DNA of 14,631 nucleotides from Desulfamplus sp. (lineage in GTDB: Bacteria > Desulfobacterota > Desulfobacteria > Desulfobacterales > Desulfobacteraceae): the NCBI GenBank assembly GCA_015233755.1, contig JADFXA010000028.1:1-14631 (forward strand). The letters are read 5' to 3'. Shown here in pieces: positions 6,929 through 13,351 of this stretch. Within the stretch, counting starts at the first letter, position 1, and every line of letters begins with the position of its first letter. A program made the position numbers and the translations under genes. The notes below the pieces were generated by a model. It did no database searches, was not told where the DNA came from, and saw only the letters and a program-made list of their open reading frames with translations.

Positions 6929-7553
6929 GCCTTCCCTCCATTGCACGCTGAATTGTAACTTGATCTACATATTGCAGATCGCCTCCCATAGGTACACCAG
7001 ATGCTATTCTTGAGATTATCAATCCGTTTTGTTTAGAGTTGTTCAATCGCTCCATATTGTCATGAAATTTTAGATTGTCAGCAATATATGAAGCTGTAGC
7101 TTCACCTTCAACATCAGTACCTGTGGCAATAATCACTTCTTTTATCTCTTGGGAAGTGGCTCTTATAAAGAGCTCTTTTAATCTTATCTCATCAGGTCCT
7201 ATACCATCAATTGGAGAGAGTGCCCCTCCAAGTATATGGTAAAGCCCATTAAACACTCCAGATTTTTCAATTACTGCCATATCAGAAGGATTCTCTACTA
7301 CACAGATTAAAGAAGCGTCTCTATTTGGGTTACTACATACCCTGCAATACTCTTTATCACTTAATGCAAAGCATTTTGCACAGAGTCTAACTTTCTGTTT
7401 TAGTTCAAGTATATCTGATGCAATTGATTGAGCTTCGTGGAATGGAGCATGAAGTATATGAAGAGCCAGTCTCTCTGCCGTTTTACGTCCAATACCAGGA
7501 AGCGTTGAGAGGCTCTTTATCAGTTTAAGAATTGATTCAGGATAGTAGTTCAA
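6918..7553 (-). CDS. recR: Recombination mediator protein RecR
   Basis: RecR forms a ring-shaped DNA clamp that, with RecO and RecF, loads RecA onto gapped, SSB-coated DNA. Seen: the helix-hairpin-helix LPGIGRKTAERLALHIL near residue 18, a zinc site with Cys58, Cys61, Cys70 and Cys73, a TOPRIM domain from about 82 with VVENPSDM and ATGTDVEGEATA, and the C-terminal Walker-B-like SRIASGVPMGGDLQYVDQ region split by the domain end. It has 211 residues against about 200 usually; the excess is a polar insert near 164-177. The start is a TTG at 7553 with no clear ribosome binding site, but an in-frame stop lies shortly upstream and the protein start matches the family. It is the last member of the dnaX-ebfC-recR cluster. 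Confidence 0.94.
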   Translation of the reverse strand: MNYYPESILKLIKSLSTLPGIGRKTAERLALHILHAPFHEAQSIASDILELKQKVRLCAKCFALSDKEYCRVCSNPNRDASLICVVENPSDMAVIEKSGVFNGLYHILGGALSPIDGIGPDEIRLKELFIRATSQEIKEVIIATGTDVEGEATASYIADNLKFHDNMERLNNSKQNGLIISRIASGVPMGGDLQYVDQVTIQRAMEGRRGF

Positions 7554-7625
7554 GGGTGTATTACATCGTTTTTTTATTTTAATCGACTATAATTACAAAC
7601 AAAATAGATATAAATCTATCACATG

Positions 7626-7946
7626 TTACATCAAACCAGGGATATTAAAGCCACCAGTTAATTTTCCCATCTCTGATGAGACCATCTCTTGAGATTTTGT
7701 TAAAGCATCGTTCACTGCAGCTAAAACTAAATCTTGAAGCATCTCAATATCTTCAGGGTCAACAACCTCTTTTTCAAGAGATATAGATTCAATTCTCTGT
7801 GCTCCATTAGCTACAACTTTTACCATTCCTCCGCCAGCAGTAGCTTCAACTGTTTTTGTTCCTAACTCTTCTTGCATTTTAAGCATTTTTTTCTGAAGCT
7901 GCTGTGCTTGCTTCATCATTCCGCCCATGTTTCCAAAATTTTTCAT
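7626..7946 (-). CDS. ebfC: YbaB/EbfC family nucleoid-associated protein
   Basis: This is a small dimeric DNA-binding protein, tweezer-shaped in known structures, that coats the nucleoid. It is widely found between dnaX and recR. Seen: 106 residues with a Gly/Met-rich start (NMGGMMKQAQQLQKKM), the central TVEATAGGGMVKVVANG and the C-terminal LVLAAVNDALTKSQEM, ending in the usual GFNIPGLM. It starts at ATG 7946 with AAGGAG about six bases upstream, the strongest ribosome binding site in this cluster. It has no insertions, unlike recR and dnaX's neighbours. Confidence 0.95.
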   Translation of the reverse strand: MKNFGNMGGMMKQAQQLQKKMLKMQEELGTKTVEATAGGGMVKVVANGAQRIESISLEKEVVDPEDIEMLQDLVLAAVNDALTKSQEMVSSEMGKLTGGFNIPGLM

Positions 7947-8007
7947 TATATTCTCCTTTTATATAATTGTTTGAAGGATTTATATTAATTAAAGGTGTTT
8001 ATTTTTT

Positions 8008-9459
8008 TCAATATTTAGGTTCTTTAATTTCTTTTATACGTATATCTACAATATTACCTGAAAAAATTTTTCTGGCATAATTAACAAGTGGGTGGTTCAT
8101 TGCCTCTCGTTTTTGCATCTCATTTTGCTGATGTTGTGATTGCTGAAGAGTCAGATTGGCGGGTTTGTCAACTATATTTATTTTTTGTTTAAATGGTGAA
8201 ATATCCTCTTTTACAGAATTTTTTAGTTCTATTCTATTATTATCTTCTGTTATCAGATGATTTTTGGGCAAATGTTGCACCTGAGCTTTTGTATTAGTTT
8301 CTACCCTATCTCTAAACATTCCAGCAAACTGGTCAAGTTTTTTTATAATTTCGTCAATTTCAGCCCCTTGTCTTAATTGAAGAATTTTAAGCATAACGAC
8401 TTCTATTGCTGTTCTGGTGTGAGAGGCTGATTTAATAAGTTGCTCCTCTTTCAAAAGGGTATTGAGAAGCTGAGTCAGATACACTACCGAACAATTAGAT
8501 ACCATGTTTTGAATAAAATCTCTATCGCTATCAGTAATATCTACGATGGCTCTCTTGTTACTGCAAGCCTTTATAACTGCCATATTGCGAAAATGTTTAA
8601 TAACTGCACTATAAATTTTTTTAAAATCCAATCCAAGATGGTTGATATGATCAATTATGTTAAGCACTTCAAATGAATCATGTCTCAAAATAGCGTCGGC
8701 TATATCAAAAATAATCTTTTTATCTATAATACCAAGATAGTTGATAATTAAATCGTGGCTTATCTCTTTTGTTTGACTGCTTGAAAGAATTCTATCAAGA
8801 AGGCTTAAAGAGTCTCTTATTGAACCATCAGCTTCTGAAGCTACAAGATCAATACTCTCTTTAGAGATGACAAAATTTTCTTGACTGCAAAGATTATATA
8901 AATGAGCTGATATTTGGGCAATTTTAACTCTTCCTAAGTCATGGCGTTGGCATCTTGAAAGAATTGTAATTGGAATTTTATGCGATTCAGTAGTTGCAAA
9001 TATAAACATCACATGGTCAGGCGGCTCTTCTAAAGTCTTTAAGAGAGCATTAAAAGCAGCAGTGCTAAGCATATGCACTTCATCAATAATGTAAATTTTT
9101 AATCTTGATGCTGTTGGCATATAGATTACATTCGCACGCAACTCTCGTATCTGATCAACGCTATTGTTAGAAGCACCATCAATTTCAAAAACATCAGCAG
9201 AGTTGCCAGAAGTGATACTTTTACATGATTTGCAGATATTGCATGGCGTGGGAGTTGGTCCTTGCTCGCAATTCATAGCTTTTGCCATTATTCTGGCAAT
9301 GGTGGTTTTACCCGTACCTCTTGGACCTGTAAGCAATATTGCATGCGCAACTCTATTTGATGATATTGCATTTGAGAGAGTTTTAGTAACATGCTCTTGA
9401 CCAATTACGTCTTGAAATTTTTGAGGTCTGTATTTTAACGCTAATACTTTATAAGACAT
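8008..9459 (-). CDS. dnaX: DNA polymerase III subunit gamma/tau
   Basis: This is the ATPase motor of the clamp loader, which opens and loads the sliding clamp and, as tau, ties polymerase and helicase together. Seen: Walker A GPRGTGKT (residues 45-52), a zinc site with Cys64, Cys73, Cys76 and Cys79, DEVH at 126, sensor SRC at 168-170, GSIRDSLSLLD near 212, and the clamp-loader collar (domain III) to about residue 373. The remaining 110 residues are polar and Gln/Lys/Asn-rich, shorter than the tau tail of E. coli (483 residues against 643). An A AAA AAA heptamer at codons 372-374 predicts a truncated gamma-like form of 375 residues. It starts at ATG 9459 with a weak ribosome binding site, 121 bases downstream of a tRNA-Ser gene on the same strand. 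Confidence 0.95.
   Translation of the reverse strand: MSYKVLALKYRPQKFQDVIGQEHVTKTLSNAISSNRVAHAILLTGPRGTGKTTIARIMAKAMNCEQGPTPTPCNICKSCKSITSGNSADVFEIDGASNNSVDQIRELRANVIYMPTASRLKIYIIDEVHMLSTAAFNALLKTLEEPPDHVMFIFATTESHKIPITILSRCQRHDLGRVKIAQISAHLYNLCSQENFVISKESIDLVASEADGSIRDSLSLLDRILSSSQTKEISHDLIINYLGIIDKKIIFDIADAILRHDSFEVLNIIDHINHLGLDFKKIYSAVIKHFRNMAVIKACSNKRAIVDITDSDRDFIQNMVSNCSVVYLTQLLNTLLKEEQLIKSASHTRTAIEVVMLKILQLRQGAEIDEIIKKLDQFAGMFRDRVETNTKAQVQHLPKNHLITEDNNRIELKNSVKEDISPFKQKINIVDKPANLTLQQSQHQQNEMQKREAMNHPLVNYARKIFSGNIVDIRIKEIKEPKY
8333..8344 (-). promoter_or_regulatory. Candidate -1 frameshift (slippery) site in dnaX
   Basis: On the coding strand the zero frame reads ATA AAA AAA CTT GAC. 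The seven A residues (8338-8344) form an A AAA AAA heptamer. A -1 shift there reads ACT then TGA, giving one threonine and a stop. E. coli dnaX uses A AAA AAG followed by one codon and UGA to make gamma, so the layout is closely analogous. An AAGGGG lies about 19 bases upstream, farther than in E. coli. A small CCAG/CTGG hairpin lies just downstream. Slippage by RNA polymerase on the A-run would give a similar result. Use of the site in vivo is inferred. Confidence 0.55.
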
Positions 9460-9580
9460 GCTACATGAACCTGTTGATTTAGTTTAGATATTTATGGTTT
9501 AGCGGATATATGGAATGGAATGGTGAAATATTATAGATGGCAAATTCGTATTGATGCTATTTTAAGGAACTCTTATTGTG

Positions 9581-9671
9581 TGGCGGAGAGAGAGGGATTT
9601 GAACCCTCGGTACCCGATTAAGATACACACGCTTTCCAGGCGTGCACCTTCAGCCACTCGGCCATCTCTCC
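9581..9671 (-). tRNA. tRNA-Ser (anticodon GGA)
   Basis: This is a class II tRNA of 91 bases. The acceptor stem GGAGAGA pairs with TCTCTCC, followed by discriminator G and an encoded CCA. The D arm contains GCCGAGTGGCTGAAGG. The anticodon stem-loop is CACGC-CTGGAAA-GCGTG, giving anticodon GGA for UCC/UCU serine codons. The long variable arm and the T arm GAGGG-TTCAAAT-CCCTC are intact. It lies upstream of dnaX on the same strand. Confidence 0.97.
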
Positions 9672-9690
9672 GCAAAAATATTTTGGCAGG

Positions 9691-9719
9691 TAAATATACT
9701 TTCTGTTTTTTTATGTCAA
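9691..9719 (-). promoter_or_regulatory. Promoter of the tRNA-Ser gene
   Basis: On the minus strand a perfect TTGACA (9714-9719) is followed 17 bases later by TATTTA (9691-9696), or 15 bases later by TATATT (9693-9698). The predicted start is about a dozen bases before the mature tRNA 5' end. Transcription may continue into dnaX, since no terminator is seen between 9460 and 9580. Confidence 0.6.
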
Positions 9720-9770
9720 GCATTTTCAAAAATAGGAAATTCAATATTTGTCTTTTTTGTATTTTAAAAT

Positions 9771-10547
9771 TCAGTTATTTTTTGTCTCTCTTTTTTTACC
9801 AACCATCAAGATAAATTTTGGTTCATCATTGCTCATTTGAAGTTTTGTAGTAAACACATATTTGATCTGAATAGGTTCAATTGAGTATTTAGAAATTGTA
9901 TGTAATAACTCTTTTAGGCGACAGAATGGATAAATAAGATTCAATATTCCATCTATTTTAAGAAAACGGGCTGCGTTGAAAATAAGCTCATCAAGTGTTA
10001 ATCTTATTTCGTGGCGTGCAATTGCTTTTTGAATATCACTATTGAGTCTTCCGCTGCCTCTTTTTTTGTATGGTGGATTGGAAATGATTCTATCAAATCC
10101 GCAATTTACTATAGAGTTTGTTCTAAAATTGCTATGCTTAGTAGTGTTGTGTTTATCAATGTATAAAGGCTCAAATTCTTTGAGTTGCACCTCTTTAATA
10201 TCATTATTGGTTAACTTTATTCTCCTACACAAATTATTTATTTTGATATTGTTTTGTGCTATTTCTGCGAGTTCATTTTGTATCTCAACTGCAGTAATAT
10301 TTATACATGGATATTTTGTTGCTAAAAGGAGCGGCATGATACCGCAGCCAGTTCCAATATCAAGTATCTCTTCACCTTCTTTTGGTGTAATATCAGCAAC
10401 AAGAAGAAACGGATCTATTGAAAATCTGTATCCTTTATCTGGTTGTTCTATTTGAATACCTTTAGCAATTTCAAGAAGCTCGCTAATATTATTTGTGAGA
10501 GGTTCAATTATTTCACATGGAGTGAATTTGCTTGTTGAAATTTCCAA
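9771..10547 (-). CDS. TrmN6-like N6-adenine methyltransferase
   Basis: This is a class I SAM-dependent methyltransferase of the YfiC/TrmN6 group, which in E. coli methylates A37 of tRNA1(Val). Seen: an N-terminal segment with QPDKGYRFSIDPFLL near residue 35-49, motif I EILDIGTGCGIMPLLLA near 60-76, an acidic end to strand 2 (AVEIQ), and the catalytic NPPY at 157-160 followed by KKRGSGRLN. The C-terminal part has family-typical hydrophobic strands (FILMVGKK). At 258 residues it carries an extra polar loop near 126-148. The start is TTG at 10547, seven bases after AGGA, and lies 18 bases downstream of the DUF721 gene. The exact substrate is not established; another N6-adenine or small-molecule target is possible. 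Confidence 0.82.
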   Translation of the reverse strand: MEISTSKFTPCEIIEPLTNNISELLEIAKGIQIEQPDKGYRFSIDPFLLVADITPKEGEEILDIGTGCGIMPLLLATKYPCINITAVEIQNELAEIAQNNIKINNLCRRIKLTNNDIKEVQLKEFEPLYIDKHNTTKHSNFRTNSIVNCGFDRIISNPPYKKRGSGRLNSDIQKAIARHEIRLTLDELIFNAARFLKIDGILNLIYPFCRLKELLHTISKYSIEPIQIKYVFTTKLQMSNDEPKFILMVGKKRETKNN

Positions 10548-10565
10548 TGTACTTTCCTGAGTAAT

Positions 10566-10871
10566 TTATCTATCCACTCTTCCTATTTTAAAAACTATAT
10601 CTTTTACCAAGTCGCATTTAAGAGATTGATTTAATTTTGTAATAATATCTCGTTTGATAAAGTTAAGCTGCTGAAACCAAACTGAGTTTGATACATAAAC
10701 CGTAAGGATCCCATCTTTAAGTGAAGCTGGCTTAGTCTCTTTAGCAATAAACTCTTTTACAGCAACTTTCCATATACTCCATATTGTCATCATCTCCTTA
10801 TCAACACTTGGCTTGATATTTTTTAATATAATTTGAAGTATATCGCCTATATGTATTAAATTACCTTTCAT
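10566..10871 (-). CDS. DUF721 / DciA-like protein
   Basis: This is a small protein matching the DUF721 domain. In bacteria lacking DnaC or DnaI, DciA with this domain helps load the replicative helicase DnaB. Whether this short version does so is inference. Seen: 101 residues with the pattern I..IWSIWKVAV..FIAKETKPASLKDGILTVYVSNSVWFQQLNFIKRDII, broken here into pieces. It contains the family's conserved central W, the L..G.L.V.V..S.W...L core, and the final helix and strand. It starts at ATG 10871 with AGAGG just upstream, 11 bases after the stop of the alcohol dehydrogenase gene, suggesting one transcript. Confidence 0.75.
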   Translation of the reverse strand: MKGNLIHIGDILQIILKNIKPSVDKEMMTIWSIWKVAVKEFIAKETKPASLKDGILTVYVSNSVWFQQLNFIKRDIITKLNQSLKCDLVKDIVFKIGRVDR

Positions 10872-10882
10872 TTAACCTCTAT

Positions 10883-12199
10883 TTAAATCTTAGAAAAAAA
10901 TGCTTGTTCAATAATATCTTTAATTTGATTCAATGATAAAGCTACTGGATTCCCCTTCATACTGCTTGATTCTTTTGATTTTTGGGCAAGCAAATCTATC
11001 TGTGATAATTCAAATTTTGGCATAGCTGTATAAGAAAGTTCTTTAATTCTAAGATGGTTAAGAAGCTCATTAATACAATCAATAATATCATGGCATGCTG
11101 CATCGCTATTATTAGTCAATATTTTTGCAATCTTGCTATATTTATTGAGAGTTATCTTAATATCTTCTCCAATACTTTGGAGCTTTTGATTACTACTAAC
11201 ATGGTTATTGACCAAATTGTTTTGATTTTGGTTAATTGCAATATCGTTGGCAACTCTTAAGTTTGCAGAGATAACTGGTCCAAGAAGTGATGCACATAAC
11301 AATCCGTGTGGAGCATTAACCATTCCGCCCATTGGACCTGCAATACCATGAACAGCACCCAATTTTGCATTTGCAAGGGTAATTCCGCTTAACATTGCAG
11401 CAAGGGACATATCTGATCTTGCTGCAATGTTAAGCGGCTCATTATATGCTTTTTTGAATGAGCGTGCCACCCTTCTGATGCCTTCCTGAGATAGAGCATC
11501 AGTAATAGGATTAGCAAATTTAGAGGTAAACGATTCAATAAGCTGTGTAAGAGCATCCATTCCAGTTGCAGCAGTAATTTCAGGAGATGCACAGACAGTA
11601 AGCTCTGGATCAATAATAGCAACATCAGGATACATAAGGTTGCTTCTTAGGCTGACCTTTACTTGATGCTCATGTGAAGATATTACAGCATTGCTTGTAA
11701 CTTCAGCACCTGTGCCCGAAGTAGTTGGAATTGCTGCCATTGGCAACGGCTTTTCACTCAAAGGGACTCCATCACCAATCACCTCAAGGTATTTCATTAT
11801 ATTATCAGTGTTAGTTGTCAAAGCTGCAATTGCCTTACCAGCATCAATTACACTCCCACCACCAATTGCAACCACAAAGTCAACTTTTGATTTTCGTGAT
11901 AATTCAACACCATTAATAATATCGTCAATAGAAGGTTCTGAAGGTTGGATAATACATTCACAATATATACCAGACCTATTTAAGCTGTTTATGATATCCC
12001 CTGCCCTACCCTTATTTTTTCCTGTAATCACAAGAGCTTTATCTATTTTAGATTTAGTTTCTGGTTCAAATTTATAAGCAAAATCAGAACCAGAAATACT
12101 TTTGCTTTTGCTATATAAACTTGGAATATATTCAACTATATTCTTTGAAACGCCTTGTCCAAAAACTATCTTTACAGGTGATAAAAATGAAAAATTCAA
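10883..12199 (-). CDS. Iron-containing (group III) alcohol dehydrogenase
   Basis: This is an NAD(P)-dependent dehydrogenase of the Fe-ADH/dehydroquinate-synthase-like superfamily, oxidising alcohols or reducing aldehydes in the cytosol. The substrate is unknown. Seen: nucleotide-binding GGGSVIDAGKA near residue 113, PTTSGTGAEVT near 158, and metal-site residues Asp215, His284 and His298. The fourth ligand position, usually His (as in GMDALTH), is Gln219 (GMDALTQ). The spacing of the four positions is otherwise normal. At 438 residues it exceeds the usual 380-400 because of Ser/Lys-rich and Asn/Gln-rich insertions near 27-54 and 318-348. It starts with TTG at 12199, eight bases after AGGAG. 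It sits between recX and the DUF721 gene with short gaps, though a metabolic link to them is not evident. Confidence 0.9.
   Translation of the reverse strand: MNFSFLSPVKIVFGQGVSKNIVEYIPSLYSKSKSISGSDFAYKFEPETKSKIDKALVITGKNKGRAGDIINSLNRSGIYCECIIQPSEPSIDDIINGVELSRKSKVDFVVAIGGGSVIDAGKAIAALTTNTDNIMKYLEVIGDGVPLSEKPLPMAAIPTTSGTGAEVTSNAVISSHEHQVKVSLRSNLMYPDVAIIDPELTVCASPEITAATGMDALTQLIESFTSKFANPITDALSQEGIRRVARSFKKAYNEPLNIAARSDMSLAAMLSGITLANAKLGAVHGIAGPMGGMVNAPHGLLCASLLGPVISANLRVANDIAINQNQNNLVNNHVSSNQKLQSIGEDIKITLNKYSKIAKILTNNSDAACHDIIDCINELLNHLRIKELSYTAMPKFELSQIDLLAQKSKESSSMKGNPVALSLNQIKDIIEQAFFSKI
12003..12012 (+). repeat. Exact copy of the GCCCTACCCT iterated 10-mer
   Basis: GCCCTACCCT lies on the plus strand inside the Fe-ADH gene, which is read on the minus strand. 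This is the only exact copy on the non-coding strand of its host gene. It falls a few codons after the first polar insertion. Confidence 0.7.
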
Positions 12200-12241
12200 T
12201 GCTTTTACTCCTGAATTTGCTCTATTGGCTTATAGGATTAA

Positions 12242-12712
12242 TCAAAATTTACATTTCTCAGACAACAACTGATTAAATGCCGCTATGGAGACTTCATAGC
12301 TAAAACCTCTATTCTTAAGATAATTCATAACTTTATTCTTGAATTTGTTATCATCATAACTATTCCAGAGCTTGATTCTATGTTTAACAGCAGAAAAAGC
12401 AGATGCATATTCGTCAATATCCATGACGCAAGACTCTATGGTATCGACTCCAATTCCTTTTTGTCTCAACTCATATCCAATGGCAAATTTGGATTTTGGT
12501 TTAAAGCGTTCTCTTTGTTCAACAAACATTGCTGCAAACTCTTTGTCATTCAAGAGATTTTCCTTTTCAAGTTTTATAACCGTATTATCTATAACCTCTT
12601 GACTAAATCCTTTTTTTTCAAGATAGAGCCTCATCTCATGTACACTTCTTGCCCTTAGTGATAAATATCTTATAGATAATTGGTATGCTTTTAATATCTC
12701 TTTTTCATTCAT
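12242..12712 (-). CDS. recX: Regulatory protein RecX
   Basis: RecX binds RecA filaments and limits recombinase and co-protease activity. Seen: 156 residues, usual for the family, built of three-helix repeats. The N-terminal repeat has YLSLRARSVHEMRLYLEKKG, the second VIKLEKENLLNDKEFAAMFVEQR, and the third ELRQKGIGVDTIESC; the C-terminal repeat ends with YLKNRGFSYEV. It starts at ATG 12712. A TATAAT (12739-12744) upstream, next to the palindrome, could serve as the -10 for recX, though no matching -35 is seen. recA is not adjacent in this window. The Fe-ADH gene follows after 42 bases. Confidence 0.9.
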   Translation of the reverse strand: MNEKEILKAYQLSIRYLSLRARSVHEMRLYLEKKGFSQEVIDNTVIKLEKENLLNDKEFAAMFVEQRERFKPKSKFAIGYELRQKGIGVDTIESCVMDIDEYASAFSAVKHRIKLWNSYDDNKFKNKVMNYLKNRGFSYEVSIAAFNQLLSEKCKF

Positions 12713-12749
12713 TTTTTGTTTAGCTATATTTTTTTCTGATTATAATGGA

Positions 12750-12810
12750 TTTGCAATAAGATAGCTAAAAAATAGAAATCCTTTCTCTTTTTTAGCTATC
12801 TTATTGCAAA
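12750..12810. repeat. 61-nt near-perfect palindrome at the end of the HEAT-repeat gene
   Basis: The 23-base arms at 12750-12772 and 12788-12810 are exact reverse complements. Inside them, AGAAA (12774-12778) pairs with TTTCT (12782-12786) around a three-base loop, leaving only one T/C mismatch in the whole hairpin. The right arm covers the last codons and stop of the HEAT-repeat gene; the left arm ends just before a TATAAT that could drive recX. A run of six T/A pairs lies within the stem rather than after it, so it is not a classic intrinsic terminator. It may be a bidirectional terminator, an mRNA-stabilising 3' hairpin, or a remnant of a small repetitive element. Confidence 0.85.
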
Positions 12811-13247
12811 CCGTAATTAGATTTGACCCGATCTATTGCCCATACAGCCCCTTTTCTTAATGGTTCATGTTCAAGGAAATTTCCATCTTCATTTATGTAT
12901 GACAATAGAATTTTATAGTATTCATCTTTAAGTCTTTTATCCTGAACCATAATTTCCCCCATAGCTTCTGGTGCACCCCAACCAATACCGCCAGACTCAT
13001 CATTAAGACTCCACATAAGCCGCCTCATTACAACTCTTGCAGATTCAAGATTTTCAGATGCTATAGCCGCTGCAACCTTTCCCATTGCTCGAACTGCCCG
13101 CCATTTTATACTTTCATTTGTATCCTGGATAAATGAAAAGAGATGATTTATTGAGCGAGACGGAGCAATTTCAAGCAGTTCGGATATTGCTTTTTCCTCA
13201 TCATCTATTAAAAGCAATTCATAAATTCTCTGTTTTAGCTTCCTCAT
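12801..13247 (-). CDS. HEAT-repeat protein, DVU0298-like
   Basis: This is a small all-helical protein with HEAT-like repeats. It resembles a family known mainly from sulfate-reducing deltaproteobacteria (named after DVU0298), whose function is unknown. Seen: 148 residues, helical pairs near 34-62 (INHLFSFIQDTNESIKWRAV then RAMGKVAAAI), the conserved core MWSLNDESGGIGWGAPEAMG near 90-110, and a last repeat with EPLRKGAVWAIDRV. HEAT repeats generally bind proteins. It starts at ATG 13247 with AGAGGA nine bases upstream. A TTGACA at 13291-13296 upstream may belong to its promoter, but the -10 is poor. The stop codon lies inside the palindrome. Confidence 0.82.
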   Translation of the reverse strand: MRKLKQRIYELLLIDDEEKAISELLEIAPSRSINHLFSFIQDTNESIKWRAVRAMGKVAAAIASENLESARVVMRRLMWSLNDESGGIGWGAPEAMGEIMVQDKRLKDEYYKILLSYINEDGNFLEHEPLRKGAVWAIDRVKSNYGLQ

Positions 13248-13351
13248 AGCAATTTATCCTCTCTTTAACTTCTAATTTAATTTAAAGACCTGTCAATTCT
13301 CAAACTTCACTATCATATAATAATTAACAGAAATTGGTACAAAGCATCACC

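Noticed and set aside
9562..9814. Open frames on both strands across the tRNA-Ser gene, including one with an RERDLNPR-like peptide
   Set aside because: These are well-known spurious translations of tRNA-Ser genes; the full cloverleaf with CCA explains the sequence.
11691..12077. 128-codon plus-strand open frame opposite the Fe-ADH gene
   Set aside because: It is antisense to conserved catalytic motifs, so its length reflects constraint on the other strand; no independent support.
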